64,000 bases of DNA, taken from positions 60,015 to 124,014 of the forward strand of contig JABSQB010000008.1 of the NCBI GenBank assembly GCA_013214545.1, read 5' to 3'. This document shows, piece by piece, positions 17,368 to 25,350 of the stretch. The notes under the pieces were generated by a model, which was not told the DNA's origin, ran no database searches, and saw only the letters and a list, made by a program, of their open reading frames with translations. The translations under genes and the position numbers were made by a program. Positions within the stretch are counted from its first letter, which is position 1. Every line of letters starts with the position of its first letter. Source of the stretch: Henriciella sp. GTDB taxonomy: Bacteria; Pseudomonadota; Alphaproteobacteria; Caulobacterales; Hyphomonadaceae.

Positions 17368-18285
17368 ATGGCAAATTTGAAGACCGGCCTGATCGGTGCT
17401 GGCGTCTTTGGCGGCTATCATGCCGGCAAGATTGCTGCGTCCGACCGAACCGAGTTTGTGGGTCTGTTTGATCCGGATCAGGGCCGGTGTGTCGAACTTG
17501 CCGATAAGCATGGCGTCGAGGCGTTTTCCGATCAGGCGGCCTTGTTTGCAGCTGTCGACGCCGTCATCGTGGCCTGCCCAGCGACCTATCATGAAGCCGT
17601 GGTCCGCAGCGCGCTGCACGCCGGATGCCATGTCATGGTCGAGAAGCCGCTCGCCTTAACTGGCCATGCCGCCGATGAACTCGCCGCGCTCGCCGACGAT
17701 AAGGGCGTCGTCCTGCAAGTCGGTCATCAGGAACGGTTCGTGATGGAGGCGATGGGTCTGTTCGATATTCCCGAAGCACCCACAAGGATCGAAGCCTGGC
17801 GCATGGGTCCACCGGCGCCGGATGGCCGCGCAGGGGACGTGTCTGTCATCTGGGATCTGATGACCCATGACCTCGATTTGGTCGGCAAGCTGATGGGCCC
17901 CGCCGTCAGCGTCGAGGCTACTGGCCGCAGCGCTCACACCGATCATATCGACGAATCTACCGCCCAACTTAACTTCGCCTTCGGTCAAGCCGAAGTCACG
18001 GCCAGCCGCTGTCACAGCGAGCGCGACCGCCGGATGGTTCTGACCTATCCGTCCGGCACATTGGCGATCAATTTCCTGACCCGCGAGATCGACAACTCAA
18101 CCCCGTTTGAGATCAAGCTCGACGTGTCCGAAACCCTTCCCGACCCGCTCGGCGCCGCTGATGAGGCCTTCTTTGCCGCTGCGCTTGGTGAGCGCGCGTG
18201 CGCTGTCCCGGGCCGCGAAGCTGCGCTTGCGGTCCACATGGCCGAGCAGGCCGAACTTTCTGCCCTTCACACGATTGGAGCCTAA
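17368..18285 (+). CDS. Gfo/Idh/MocA family oxidoreductase (candidate GnnA)
   Basis: A 305-residue NAD(P)-dependent sugar oxidoreductase. The Rossmann loop GLIGAGVFGGYHAGKI is at 8-23 and VEKPLALT carries the EKP motif near residue 92. The C-terminal domain contains WDLMTHDLDLV, with the usual catalytic-helix His. Family members oxidise hydroxyls of (nucleotide-)sugars. The DegT aminotransferase gene starts three bases after this stop, so the pair probably makes an amino sugar. One attractive match is GnnA/GnnB, which convert UDP-GlcNAc to its 3-amino derivative for lipid A, since lipid A with 2,3-diamino sugars is known from Caulobacter. That is inference from context. Confidence 0.88.
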   Translation: MANLKTGLIGAGVFGGYHAGKIAASDRTEFVGLFDPDQGRCVELADKHGVEAFSDQAALFAAVDAVIVACPATYHEAVVRSALHAGCHVMVEKPLALTGHAADELAALADDKGVVLQVGHQERFVMEAMGLFDIPEAPTRIEAWRMGPPAPDGRAGDVSVIWDLMTHDLDLVGKLMGPAVSVEATGRSAHTDHIDESTAQLNFAFGQAEVTASRCHSERDRRMVLTYPSGTLAINFLTREIDNSTPFEIKLDVSETLPDPLGAADEAFFAAALGERACAVPGREAALAVHMAEQAELSALHTIGA

Positions 18286-18288
18286 TCC

Positions 18289-19461
18289 ATGGCCTATGCC
18301 CCGTCTCAGTCCGCCGCCCTGATCGAGCTTCCCGAAGACGCGCCCATTCAGCTCTTCGATTTGAAGACCCAGCAAGCTTCAATCCGACCGGCCCTGGAAC
18401 AGCGCTGGATCGACATTCTCGATCATGGCCGTTTCATCGGTGGGCCCGAAGTGACCGAGTGCGAGGAAAAGCTGGCGGCCTTCACTGGCGCTGCGGATGT
18501 CGTCGCCGTTGGCTCCGGCACACAGGCTCTGGTCATGCCGCTTCTCGCCATGGGGATTGCGGAAGGCGACGCCGTCTTCATTCCTGGCTTCACCTATAAT
18601 GCAACCGCCAATGCGGTGCTGCTCTCGGGGGGGTATCCGGTCATCGTCGATATCGATCCGCGCACGTTCAACATGGACCCGGTCGATCTGTCGCGCAAAA
18701 TTGACGCCGTGAAAACCGAAAGCCGCCTGACGCCGCGCGCAGTCATGCCCGTCGATCTCTATGGCCTGCCAGCGGATTACACGGCCATTCAGGCTGTCGC
18801 CGATGCGCATGATTTGCGTGTGATCGCGGACGGCGCTCAGGCCTTTGGCGGCAAGGATAATGGTCGCTGGGTCGGCAATATCGCCGAGATTACCGCAACC
18901 AGTTTCTACCCGACCAAGACTCTTGGCGGCTATGGCGACGGCGGCGCGATCCTTTGCCAGGACGCTGATTTTGCTGACCGAATGCGCTCGATCCGCTGGC
19001 ACGGCACCGGCGACAATCGCAAGGAATCCATCCGCGTCGGCATCAATGGCCGTTGCGACTCGATCCAGTGCGCTGTTGTGGCTGAAAAGCTTGGTCTATT
19101 CGAGGAAGAACGCGGACGCCGCATCGCCGCTGCTGAGATTTACAATCAGCGTCTCGGCAATGTCGTTGGGCTGCAGGAAGCGCTCGAAGGCCAGGAAAAT
19201 GGCTATGGTCTGTACACCGTGCGTGTGCCGAACCGCGACGCGGTCCGGGCCAAGCTGTCAGAGCAGGGCGTGCCGAGCGGCATCTATTACGACATGGCGA
19301 TCCACCAGATGCCGGCCTTCGCGCATTTGGCCGAAGCGGGCAGCCTGCCGGAGTGCGAAAAAGCAGCCGAGGAGTCGCTCAGTTTGCCGATGCATCCTTA
19401 TTTGTCAGAAGCGCAGGTTCATAAGGTCTGCGATGTTTTGACTGAGGCAGTAACAAGCTAG
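18289..19461 (+). CDS. DegT/DnrJ/EryC1/StrS aminotransferase (candidate GnnB)
   Basis: A 390-residue PLP enzyme of the sugar aminotransferase family. IQLFDLKTQQASIRP and ILDHGRFIGGPEV open the protein, VGSGTQALVMPL binds the cofactor phosphate, VIADGAQAFGGK carries the Asp, and TSFYPTKTLGGYGDGG holds the PLP-binding Lys. It would transfer an amino group to a keto sugar nucleotide produced by the neighbouring oxidoreductase. The two genes are separated by three bases and must be cotranslated closely. The precise sugar is not proven by the sequence. Confidence 0.92.
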   Translation: MAYAPSQSAALIELPEDAPIQLFDLKTQQASIRPALEQRWIDILDHGRFIGGPEVTECEEKLAAFTGAADVVAVGSGTQALVMPLLAMGIAEGDAVFIPGFTYNATANAVLLSGGYPVIVDIDPRTFNMDPVDLSRKIDAVKTESRLTPRAVMPVDLYGLPADYTAIQAVADAHDLRVIADGAQAFGGKDNGRWVGNIAEITATSFYPTKTLGGYGDGGAILCQDADFADRMRSIRWHGTGDNRKESIRVGINGRCDSIQCAVVAEKLGLFEEERGRRIAAAEIYNQRLGNVVGLQEALEGQENGYGLYTVRVPNRDAVRAKLSEQGVPSGIYYDMAIHQMPAFAHLAEAGSLPECEKAAEESLSLPMHPYLSEAQVHKVCDVLTEAVTS

Positions 19462-19464
19462 AGC

Positions 19465-20154
19465 CTAGACCTCTTCAATCAGCTCCGGACCCTGATTGCG
19501 CACGTTTCCGACCGTCGGCGCAACGGCCCAGGCATGCATGGCATCTGTGGGAAACGGCTCATACAGATCCTCAACATCGCGGCTCGATGTGTCGAGCCAG
19601 CGCTCATAGTCGGCAGGATCAAGAATGACCGGCATCCGCGAGTGCAATCCGGCCATGAGATCATTCGGGGTGGTTGTCAGAATGGTGAAACTGTCAATTT
19701 CTGACCCATCGATTGTGGCGCGGTCCCAGAGCCCGGCAAAACAGAACCAGCGGCGATTGCGCAGCCCGATCGCGAACGGCGTCTTGCTGCCTTTCTGGCC
19801 TGTCCATTCATAGAACCCACTGGCCGGGACGAGGCAGCGCTTATGCCTGAACGCGCCGCGAAACGTATTCGATGTGGCAATCGTTTCGCTGCGCGCATTG
19901 AAGGTCGAGAACTTCTTTTCTTTGAGAGGCTTGCGCCACCAACTCGGCACCAGGCCCCACATCGCGGGCGCCATATGCCGCTCGCCTGCTGGAACCGGTT
20001 CGTCTTCGCCGGCGATCCGGATGATCGGTGCGATCTGGGTTGGCGCTATATTGTAAGCGGGCTCGGGCGGATCGATCCCGGCATATTCGAACAGGTTGAG
20101 ATAGGAGCTATACTCCTCCCAACTCACACCATGCCTGAAGAACCGTCCGCACAC
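19465..20154 (-). CDS. SOS response-associated peptidase (SRAP/YedK family)
   Basis: A 229-residue SRAP-domain protein. MCGRFFRHG puts the catalytic Cys at residue 2; FNARSETI, CLVPASGFYEW and LHSRMPVIL carry the Asn, Glu and His that line the abasic-site pocket. The enzyme traps abasic sites in single-stranded DNA as a covalent thiazolidine cross-link and protects replication forks. It faces the DegT gene and ends three bases from its stop. No LexA-type operator was noticed upstream. Confidence 0.95.
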   Translation of the reverse strand: MCGRFFRHGVSWEEYSSYLNLFEYAGIDPPEPAYNIAPTQIAPIIRIAGEDEPVPAGERHMAPAMWGLVPSWWRKPLKEKKFSTFNARSETIATSNTFRGAFRHKRCLVPASGFYEWTGQKGSKTPFAIGLRNRRWFCFAGLWDRATIDGSEIDSFTILTTTPNDLMAGLHSRMPVILDPADYERWLDTSSRDVEDLYEPFPTDAMHAWAVAPTVGNVRNQGPELIEEV

Positions 20155-20239
20155 GCTTGGTCGCCCCCATCCTACGCAGGCGGAGAGTGTGACCTAAAAT
20201 GTGCGGATCGCCTAGTCTCTGCTCGGCAGGTTGAGAGGC

Positions 20240-21649
20240 TTAATCCAGGCTCACAACCCGGTTGGGGTTCATGATCCGGTCGGGATCGAGCGCCGCCTTG
20301 ATGGCTTTCATCGTGGCGGTCGCTGCCGCAGGGCGGATGGTTTCCAGCTCATCGCGTTTCAGGCGTCCAACCCCGTGTTCGGCGCTGATTGAGCCGCCAA
20401 ACGCCATTGCTTCCTCGTGCACAATTCGGGTGATCTCAGCCGCATGGTTGCTGAGGATTGGCGCAGTGGCCTCCTTCGGCTCGCAGGCGGAGTAATGGAG
20501 ATTGCCGTCTCCGACATGGCCAAAAGCAATGATCTCGGCACTTGGTGAGACTTCGTGAATGGCCTGTTCGGCGCGGTCTAGAAAACCGGGGATTTGAGAC
20601 ACTGGAACTGAGATATCGTGATTGATCGCGGTGCCATAGGCGCGCTTGCAAAGCGGAATGCTCTCGCGAATGGTCCAGAAGGATTTCGCCTGCGTGAGGC
20701 TTTCCGCGATGACTGCGTCGGCGGCGAGCCCGGCTTCGAACGCTGATTGCAAGGCGGTTTCCATCACGTCGCGGGCGTGCGCTTCACTGGCCATGGAGAT
20801 TTCACACAGGACGCGCCAGGGCAGGTCAGACGGCTGCGGATCGCGCACGTCCGGCATTTCCGACTGCACCATCGTGATGGCATTGGCCGGAATGATCTCG
20901 AAACTGGTCACGGTATCGCCGGCATGATCACGGGTCAGCGCCAGTAGCTCGACCACGGCGCCCGCGCTTTCACAGCTGATCCAGGCCGTGCTTTTGGCGA
21001 CTTTCGGAAAGAGTTTCAGGGTCGCGGCAGTGATGATGCCCAGCGTGCCCTCTGCGCCCGCAAACAGATGTTTGAGATCATAGCCGGTATTGTTTTTTCG
21101 AAGCCCCGAGAGCCCGTCCCAGATCTCCCCGGTTGGCAGGACGACTTCCAGCCCCAGGATCAGATCCCGCATCATGCCATAGCGAAGCACCGCAACGCCG
21201 CCTGCATTGGTGGAAATCAAACCGCCAATCGTCGCGGTGCCTTCTGATCCAAGCGAGAGCGGGAACAGGCGGCGCACCTGGTCTGCTGCTTCCTGGGCTT
21301 TGACCAGCGGTGCGCCAGCTTCGATGGTGAGTGAGTTGTTGAACGGATCGACCGCGCGCACGGTCTGCATCCGGCGCAGGGACAAGACGATCTCGCCATG
21401 CGGCGTGCCCGCGTCAACGAGGCCGGTATTGCCGCCTTGTGGTGTGATCGCGACCTTGTGCGTCCGGCACAGTTTAACGAGGTCCGCGACCTGCTGCGTT
21501 GAGGCGGGCAGGGCGAGAAAAGGCGTGTGGCCCTGAAAGGTGCCGCGCCAAGGCGTGGCGACATCTTCCAGGCTCTCTGCGTCCATGCGCCAGCCCTTGT
21601 CCCCCAACAGGGCTTTCGCGTCGGAGAGAAATTCAGCAGGTAGGGTCAT
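20240..21649 (-). CDS. FAD-linked oxidase, GlcD/D-2-hydroxyglutarate dehydrogenase family
   Basis: A 469-residue VAO-type flavoprotein. TPQGGNTGLVDAGTP is the FAD pyrophosphate loop, TIGGLISTNAGGVAVLRYG the second FAD contact, and GHVGDGNLHY plus SAEHGVGRLKRDEL the C-terminal metal/substrate residues. Members oxidise D-2-hydroxy acids (D-lactate, glycolate, D-2-hydroxyglutarate) and pass electrons to an acceptor. No GlcE/GlcF subunits are adjacent, so a stand-alone D-2-hydroxyglutarate or D-lactate dehydrogenase is more likely. Sua5 lies directly upstream on the same strand with 15 bases between. Confidence 0.9.
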   Translation of the reverse strand: MTLPAEFLSDAKALLGDKGWRMDAESLEDVATPWRGTFQGHTPFLALPASTQQVADLVKLCRTHKVAITPQGGNTGLVDAGTPHGEIVLSLRRMQTVRAVDPFNNSLTIEAGAPLVKAQEAADQVRRLFPLSLGSEGTATIGGLISTNAGGVAVLRYGMMRDLILGLEVVLPTGEIWDGLSGLRKNNTGYDLKHLFAGAEGTLGIITAATLKLFPKVAKSTAWISCESAGAVVELLALTRDHAGDTVTSFEIIPANAITMVQSEMPDVRDPQPSDLPWRVLCEISMASEAHARDVMETALQSAFEAGLAADAVIAESLTQAKSFWTIRESIPLCKRAYGTAINHDISVPVSQIPGFLDRAEQAIHEVSPSAEIIAFGHVGDGNLHYSACEPKEATAPILSNHAAEITRIVHEEAMAFGGSISAEHGVGRLKRDELETIRPAAATATMKAIKAALDPDRIMNPNRVVSLD

Positions 21650-21664
21650 AGCGCTCTTTTACGC

Positions 21665-22597
21665 CTATTTTGCCGCACGCGTAAGGCGGTCATTGATCGC
21701 TTCACCCAGGCCATGCTCAGGGATCGGCGCGACAGCAATTTCATCATAGGTCTGATCGAGCGTGCGGAGCATGCGAAACAGGTTTGCTGCCGCCTCAGTC
21801 AGGTCGCCTGTTTCAGACAGGTTTAGCGTCGCTTTGCCGGGTCCGAAACCAAGATAGGCTTCGCCGGGTGCGGCGGCGTCGGCGTTCAGTCTGAGACGCG
21901 CCCGCGGCGCGTAATGGCGCAGCAGCTGTCCCGGGGATTGCGGCGCTTCGGGATCAAGGTCGGGGCGTATCAGGCCGGGCCAAATTCGTTCGATCTCTGA
22001 AGGGTCGAGGCTCCCCGGACGGAGCAGAGCTGGGCGCTCCCCGCGGGCATCAATGATGGTCGATTCCAGACCGGATGTGCAGGCGCCGCCATCGAGGACG
22101 AGGTCAACGTGCTCGCCCATATCATCTGCGACATGCTGCGCTTCGGTGGGACTGATCTGACCACTCGGATTGGCGGACGGCGCAACGAGCGGGCCACCAA
22201 ACGCTGTTAGCAGCGCGCGCGCGACCGGATGATGTGGCATCCGTAAAGCGAGGCTGGGCAAGCCAGCGCGCGCAAGGTCGGACACGGTTCCCGTGGGTGC
22301 GACATCGACCACCAATGTCAGCGGGCCGGGCCAGAAAGCCTGAACCAAATCCAGCGCCTTTGGACTGAACACGCCTTCCTTCTGCGCCAGATCGAGGCTC
22401 GCAACATGCGCAATCAGAGGATTGAAACTCGGTCGACCTTTGGCGGCATATAAGCGCGCGATTGAGTCGGCTTTCGTTGCATCTGCAGCCAGTCCGTAGA
22501 CGGTTTCCGTTGGCATTGCGACCAGGCCTCCGCCGCGCAGAATCTCTGCGGCACGTGCGATCGAGGCGTCAGACGCAGGCAGAAAAGGGGCGCTCAT
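21665..22597 (-). CDS. tsaC: L-threonylcarbamoyladenylate synthase, Sua5 type
   Basis: A 310-residue protein with the YrdC domain plus the extra C-terminal Sua5 domain. AMPTETVYGLAADA, GRPSFNPLIAHV and PLVAPSANPSGQISPT are the YrdC signatures; SPGQLLRHYAPRARL is the linker that marks Sua5. It makes threonylcarbamoyl-AMP from threonine, bicarbonate and ATP, the first step of t6A modification of ANN-decoding tRNAs. The FAD oxidase gene follows closely, a pairing also seen in other alphaproteobacteria. Confidence 0.95.
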   Translation of the reverse strand: MSAPFLPASDASIARAAEILRGGGLVAMPTETVYGLAADATKADSIARLYAAKGRPSFNPLIAHVASLDLAQKEGVFSPKALDLVQAFWPGPLTLVVDVAPTGTVSDLARAGLPSLALRMPHHPVARALLTAFGGPLVAPSANPSGQISPTEAQHVADDMGEHVDLVLDGGACTSGLESTIIDARGERPALLRPGSLDPSEIERIWPGLIRPDLDPEAPQSPGQLLRHYAPRARLRLNADAAAPGEAYLGFGPGKATLNLSETGDLTEAAANLFRMLRTLDQTYDEIAVAPIPEHGLGEAINDRLTRAAK

Positions 22598-22656
22598 CCC
22601 GCGCTCTTATGGTGCCAGCGCTCAAACAGCAACGCCCTTGTTCATTCGGGAGTGTC

Positions 22657-23871
22657 CTAGTCTGACCGCGTTGCGGTTACCACGACATCGACGGTCACAT
22701 CTTCTGAAACCCAGTCTGCATTGGGGTCCGAAGCCTGACCAAGATCGAGCGCTTTCCGCTGAAACACGGCCTGCCCGGTCATTTCGGCATTGTCGCCATC
22801 CAACTGCAACTGGAAGGCAAACGGTGCATCGACCGTCAGTTCTTTCAGGGTCAGCCGCGCGACGGAGGTGAAGGAACCGGCACTCGTCTCATCAATGTTC
22901 AGAATCTCAACGCTGGCACTCGGAAAGGCCGAGACATTGAACCATTCCGGAGATTTCAGGCTGTCCGTGTAGAGTTTCTGATTGGCTTCAGCGCTACCGG
23001 TCGCCACAGAAACGCGCACCTCGCCGATACTGGGGCTTGCCGGATCGAACTGAATAGCCGCGTCCCAATTGCTGAATGTGCCTGAAAAGACATTCCCATC
23101 ATGTGTGCCAGAGAACGTGATCGAGGACGCGTCGAAATCCACTGTCCACTTCGGTTCAAACTCGGCCTCTGCCGTGACCGCTGCGCCAGAGCCTGTCAGC
23201 GCACCCAGTACCGGGGAAGCGCTGGTGACCACGACCAGGCTGGCCAATGCGGCCCCGAATGCCGTCAGCGCGCCGCGGCTCGGGGCTTGCGGTGCATCCG
23301 CTTTTCCGAACAGGCCCGGGATCATGCGTTTCAAAACGCCTTCTTCAGCGCTGAATTCGTGTTTCAAAGCGCCAGCCACATGCAGAGCAAGCAGAGCGAG
23401 GGCAACCCAGGCGAGTTTGGAGTGGATGAAGTTCACGACCCCGCTGGCGGCTTCGGTCTTGAGCCCTTCAACGAATGGCACGTCCGGCCAACTTAGAACG
23501 CCATAAAGCACCGTCGGAACGTCCAGCTTGACGCTGACCGAGCTATAGAGCCAACCCGTGAGGGGCAGAGCGATCATCAACCCGTAAAACCCGACATGAA
23601 CCAGATGGCTGGCTGTTTTTTCCAGGCCGTTCATGTCGTCGGGCAGAGGTGGCGGCGGGTTCATGACCCGCCAGATGATGCGCGCAATGGTCAGGAGCAG
23701 GATCGTGATCCCGACTGACTTGTGCATCTGGTACAGGAAGTACTGCCCAGGTGCACCGTCTGGCAGGTCTGACATGTACCAGCCGCCAAAAATCATCCCG
23801 ACTATCGCAAACGCGATCAGCCAGTGCAGCGTGATAGCCACACTTGTATACCGCTCCGACGAGGTGCTCAT
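22657..23871 (-). CDS. Cytochrome b561 - YceI domain fusion
   Basis: A 404-residue fusion. Residues 1 to about 180 are a b561-type di-haem membrane domain with four helices and candidate haem His residues in TLHWLIAF, MHKSVG, FIHSKLAW and ALHVAGALKH. After a linker helix (about 195-225) comes a YceI lipocalin-like domain from about 235 (WTVDFDASSITFSGTHDG) to the end, expected in the periplasm and able to bind a polyisoprenoid such as ubiquinone. The fusion suggests electron exchange between bound quinone and haem. Two further YceI genes lie immediately upstream on the same strand; the nearer one ends three bases before this start. Confidence 0.93.
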   Translation of the reverse strand: MSTSSERYTSVAITLHWLIAFAIVGMIFGGWYMSDLPDGAPGQYFLYQMHKSVGITILLLTIARIIWRVMNPPPPLPDDMNGLEKTASHLVHVGFYGLMIALPLTGWLYSSVSVKLDVPTVLYGVLSWPDVPFVEGLKTEAASGVVNFIHSKLAWVALALLALHVAGALKHEFSAEEGVLKRMIPGLFGKADAPQAPSRGALTAFGAALASLVVVTSASPVLGALTGSGAAVTAEAEFEPKWTVDFDASSITFSGTHDGNVFSGTFSNWDAAIQFDPASPSIGEVRVSVATGSAEANQKLYTDSLKSPEWFNVSAFPSASVEILNIDETSAGSFTSVARLTLKELTVDAPFAFQLQLDGDNAEMTGQAVFQRKALDLGQASDPNADWVSEDVTVDVVVTATRSD

Positions 23872-23874
23872 GAT

Positions 23875-24579
23875 CTATTCGTCCTGCAGAAATTCGCCTG
23901 AGAATTCGACTGTCACTTCATCGCCGATATTCGGGATATAGGCCGCCATGCCAAACTCAGAGCGATTGAGCTTGGTGCTGGCATTGAAGCCGATCACATC
24001 GCGCTCACCGAACCAAGGCGGGTTGGCGAGACCATTGTAAGTGACGTCCAATGTCACCGGTTTGGTCACGCCGAGAAGCGTCAGATCGCCCGTGACGGTG
24101 CCCGCAAGATCGCTCGTGCGGCTGGCGCCGGTCGAAACAAAGGTGATCTCAGGATGCTCATCCGAGTTCAGCCATTTGGCATCGCGCGAAACGTCTTCGT
24201 TCCAGCTTGACCATTGGCTGTCCGCATGTCCGGCTGCGTAGTCGCCCGGATAATTGGTCTCAACCGCTGCAGGATTGATCGAGAATGAGATACTTGAGGC
24301 TTCCGGATCGGCCGGATCGAACGCCAGATCAGCGTCGAAATCTGTGAAGCTGATCCGATACTGTGTGATCCCTCCATTATGACCGACTTTGACCGTCATG
24401 AAGGCATGGTTCTTCTCAAGCGAATAGTTGGCGGCCGCCACATCTTTGAGCAACGGATGCAGCTCTGCCGCGACTGGCGGTGTCTCCGCCGCTTCAATGC
24501 TCGGCGCATCCGCGCCGCCACCACAAGCCGTCACAGCGAAAGCTGCGGCGCCGGCAAACAGATAAGACTTACGTGTCAT
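23875..24579 (-). CDS. YceI family lipoprotein
   Basis: About 234 residues with a lipoprotein signal (AFAVTACGGG) and a YceI domain, from YSLEKNHAFMTVKVGHNG to the end. YceI proteins bind isoprenoid lipids in a lipocalin-like barrel in the periplasm. I use the ATG at 24579: AGAGGGA lies nine bases upstream, whereas the longer start at 24597 (GTG) overlaps that Shine-Dalgarno. Middle member of a three-gene YceI cluster; spacing to the b561 fusion is three bases. Confidence 0.9.
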   Translation of the reverse strand: MTRKSYLFAGAAAFAVTACGGGADAPSIEAAETPPVAAELHPLLKDVAAANYSLEKNHAFMTVKVGHNGGITQYRISFTDFDADLAFDPADPEASSISFSINPAAVETNYPGDYAAGHADSQWSSWNEDVSRDAKWLNSDEHPEITFVSTGASRTSDLAGTVTGDLTLLGVTKPVTLDVTYNGLANPPWFGERDVIGFNASTKLNRSEFGMAAYIPNIGDEVTVEFSGEFLQDE

Positions 24580-24615
24580 TTGATGATTCCCTCTCACTTG
24601 TATTGCCGCTGCTGA

Positions 24616-25236
24616 TTATTCTTCAGCTTGCAGGAATTCGCCAGAAAACTCGATTTCGACTTCGTCGGAAATGATTCCAGCCATGGATGTTTGTCCAAAC
24701 TCTGATCGCGTTACGGTCGTCGTCGCGGTGAAGCCGATGACGTCACGCTGTCCGAACCAAGGCGGATTGGCGACGCCGCCATAGGACACGTCCAGCGTAA
24801 CCGGCTGGGTCACGCCCAAGAATGTAAGGTCGCCAGTGACGGTGCCTTCAAACTCGCCGGTGGTTTCGACAGCGGTTGAGGTGAAGGTGATGGTCGGGAA
24901 CTCGCCTGCGTTCATGAATCGCGGATCGGTGCCGAGCTCAGCTTCCCATTCGGCTTTTTTCACCGGATCAGGATAGTTTGTGTTCATCGCGGTTGGGTTG
25001 ATGCTGACCGAGAGCTGAGAGTTTTCAGGGTTCTCGGCATCAAAGACCAGGTCGGCCTCAAAGTCGGTGAAGTTCACGATATAATCGGAAATCCCGTTAT
25101 GCTTGACTGACCAGGTCAGGAAAGCGTGCGTCTTTTCCAGATTGTACAGGCCTGAGGCAACCCCTTCGAGGGTCGGATTGGCCTGAGCTGGGAGGGCGAT
25201 GGCCAAAAGGCCGGCGGCAACTGCGAGTTTTTTCAT
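24616..25236 (-). CDS. YceI family periplasmic protein
   Basis: A 206-residue secreted YceI protein. The signal peptide is KKLAVAAGLLAIALPAQA with cleavage before NPTLEG. YNLEKTHAFLTWSVKHNG, GDLTFLGVTQPVTLDV and FGQRDVIGFTATTTV are the family marks and closely resemble those of the lipoprotein paralogue next to it, so the pair arose by duplication. It probably binds a polyprenyl quinone and may feed the b561-YceI fusion. First gene of the cluster, divergent from the acyl-CoA dehydrogenase. Confidence 0.92.
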   Translation of the reverse strand: MKKLAVAAGLLAIALPAQANPTLEGVASGLYNLEKTHAFLTWSVKHNGISDYIVNFTDFEADLVFDAENPENSQLSVSINPTAMNTNYPDPVKKAEWEAELGTDPRFMNAGEFPTITFTSTAVETTGEFEGTVTGDLTFLGVTQPVTLDVSYGGVANPPWFGQRDVIGFTATTTVTRSEFGQTSMAGIISDEVEIEFSGEFLQAEE

Positions 25237-25350
25237 CGGTAGAATCCATTTCCTGAATCAATTTAACCTGCGCCAAAAGGTAGCGTAGGATTTCATCTTG
25301 GCCAGTCACGTTATATGAGGCGGGTGTTATAACAATTATGTCGGAGTTGC

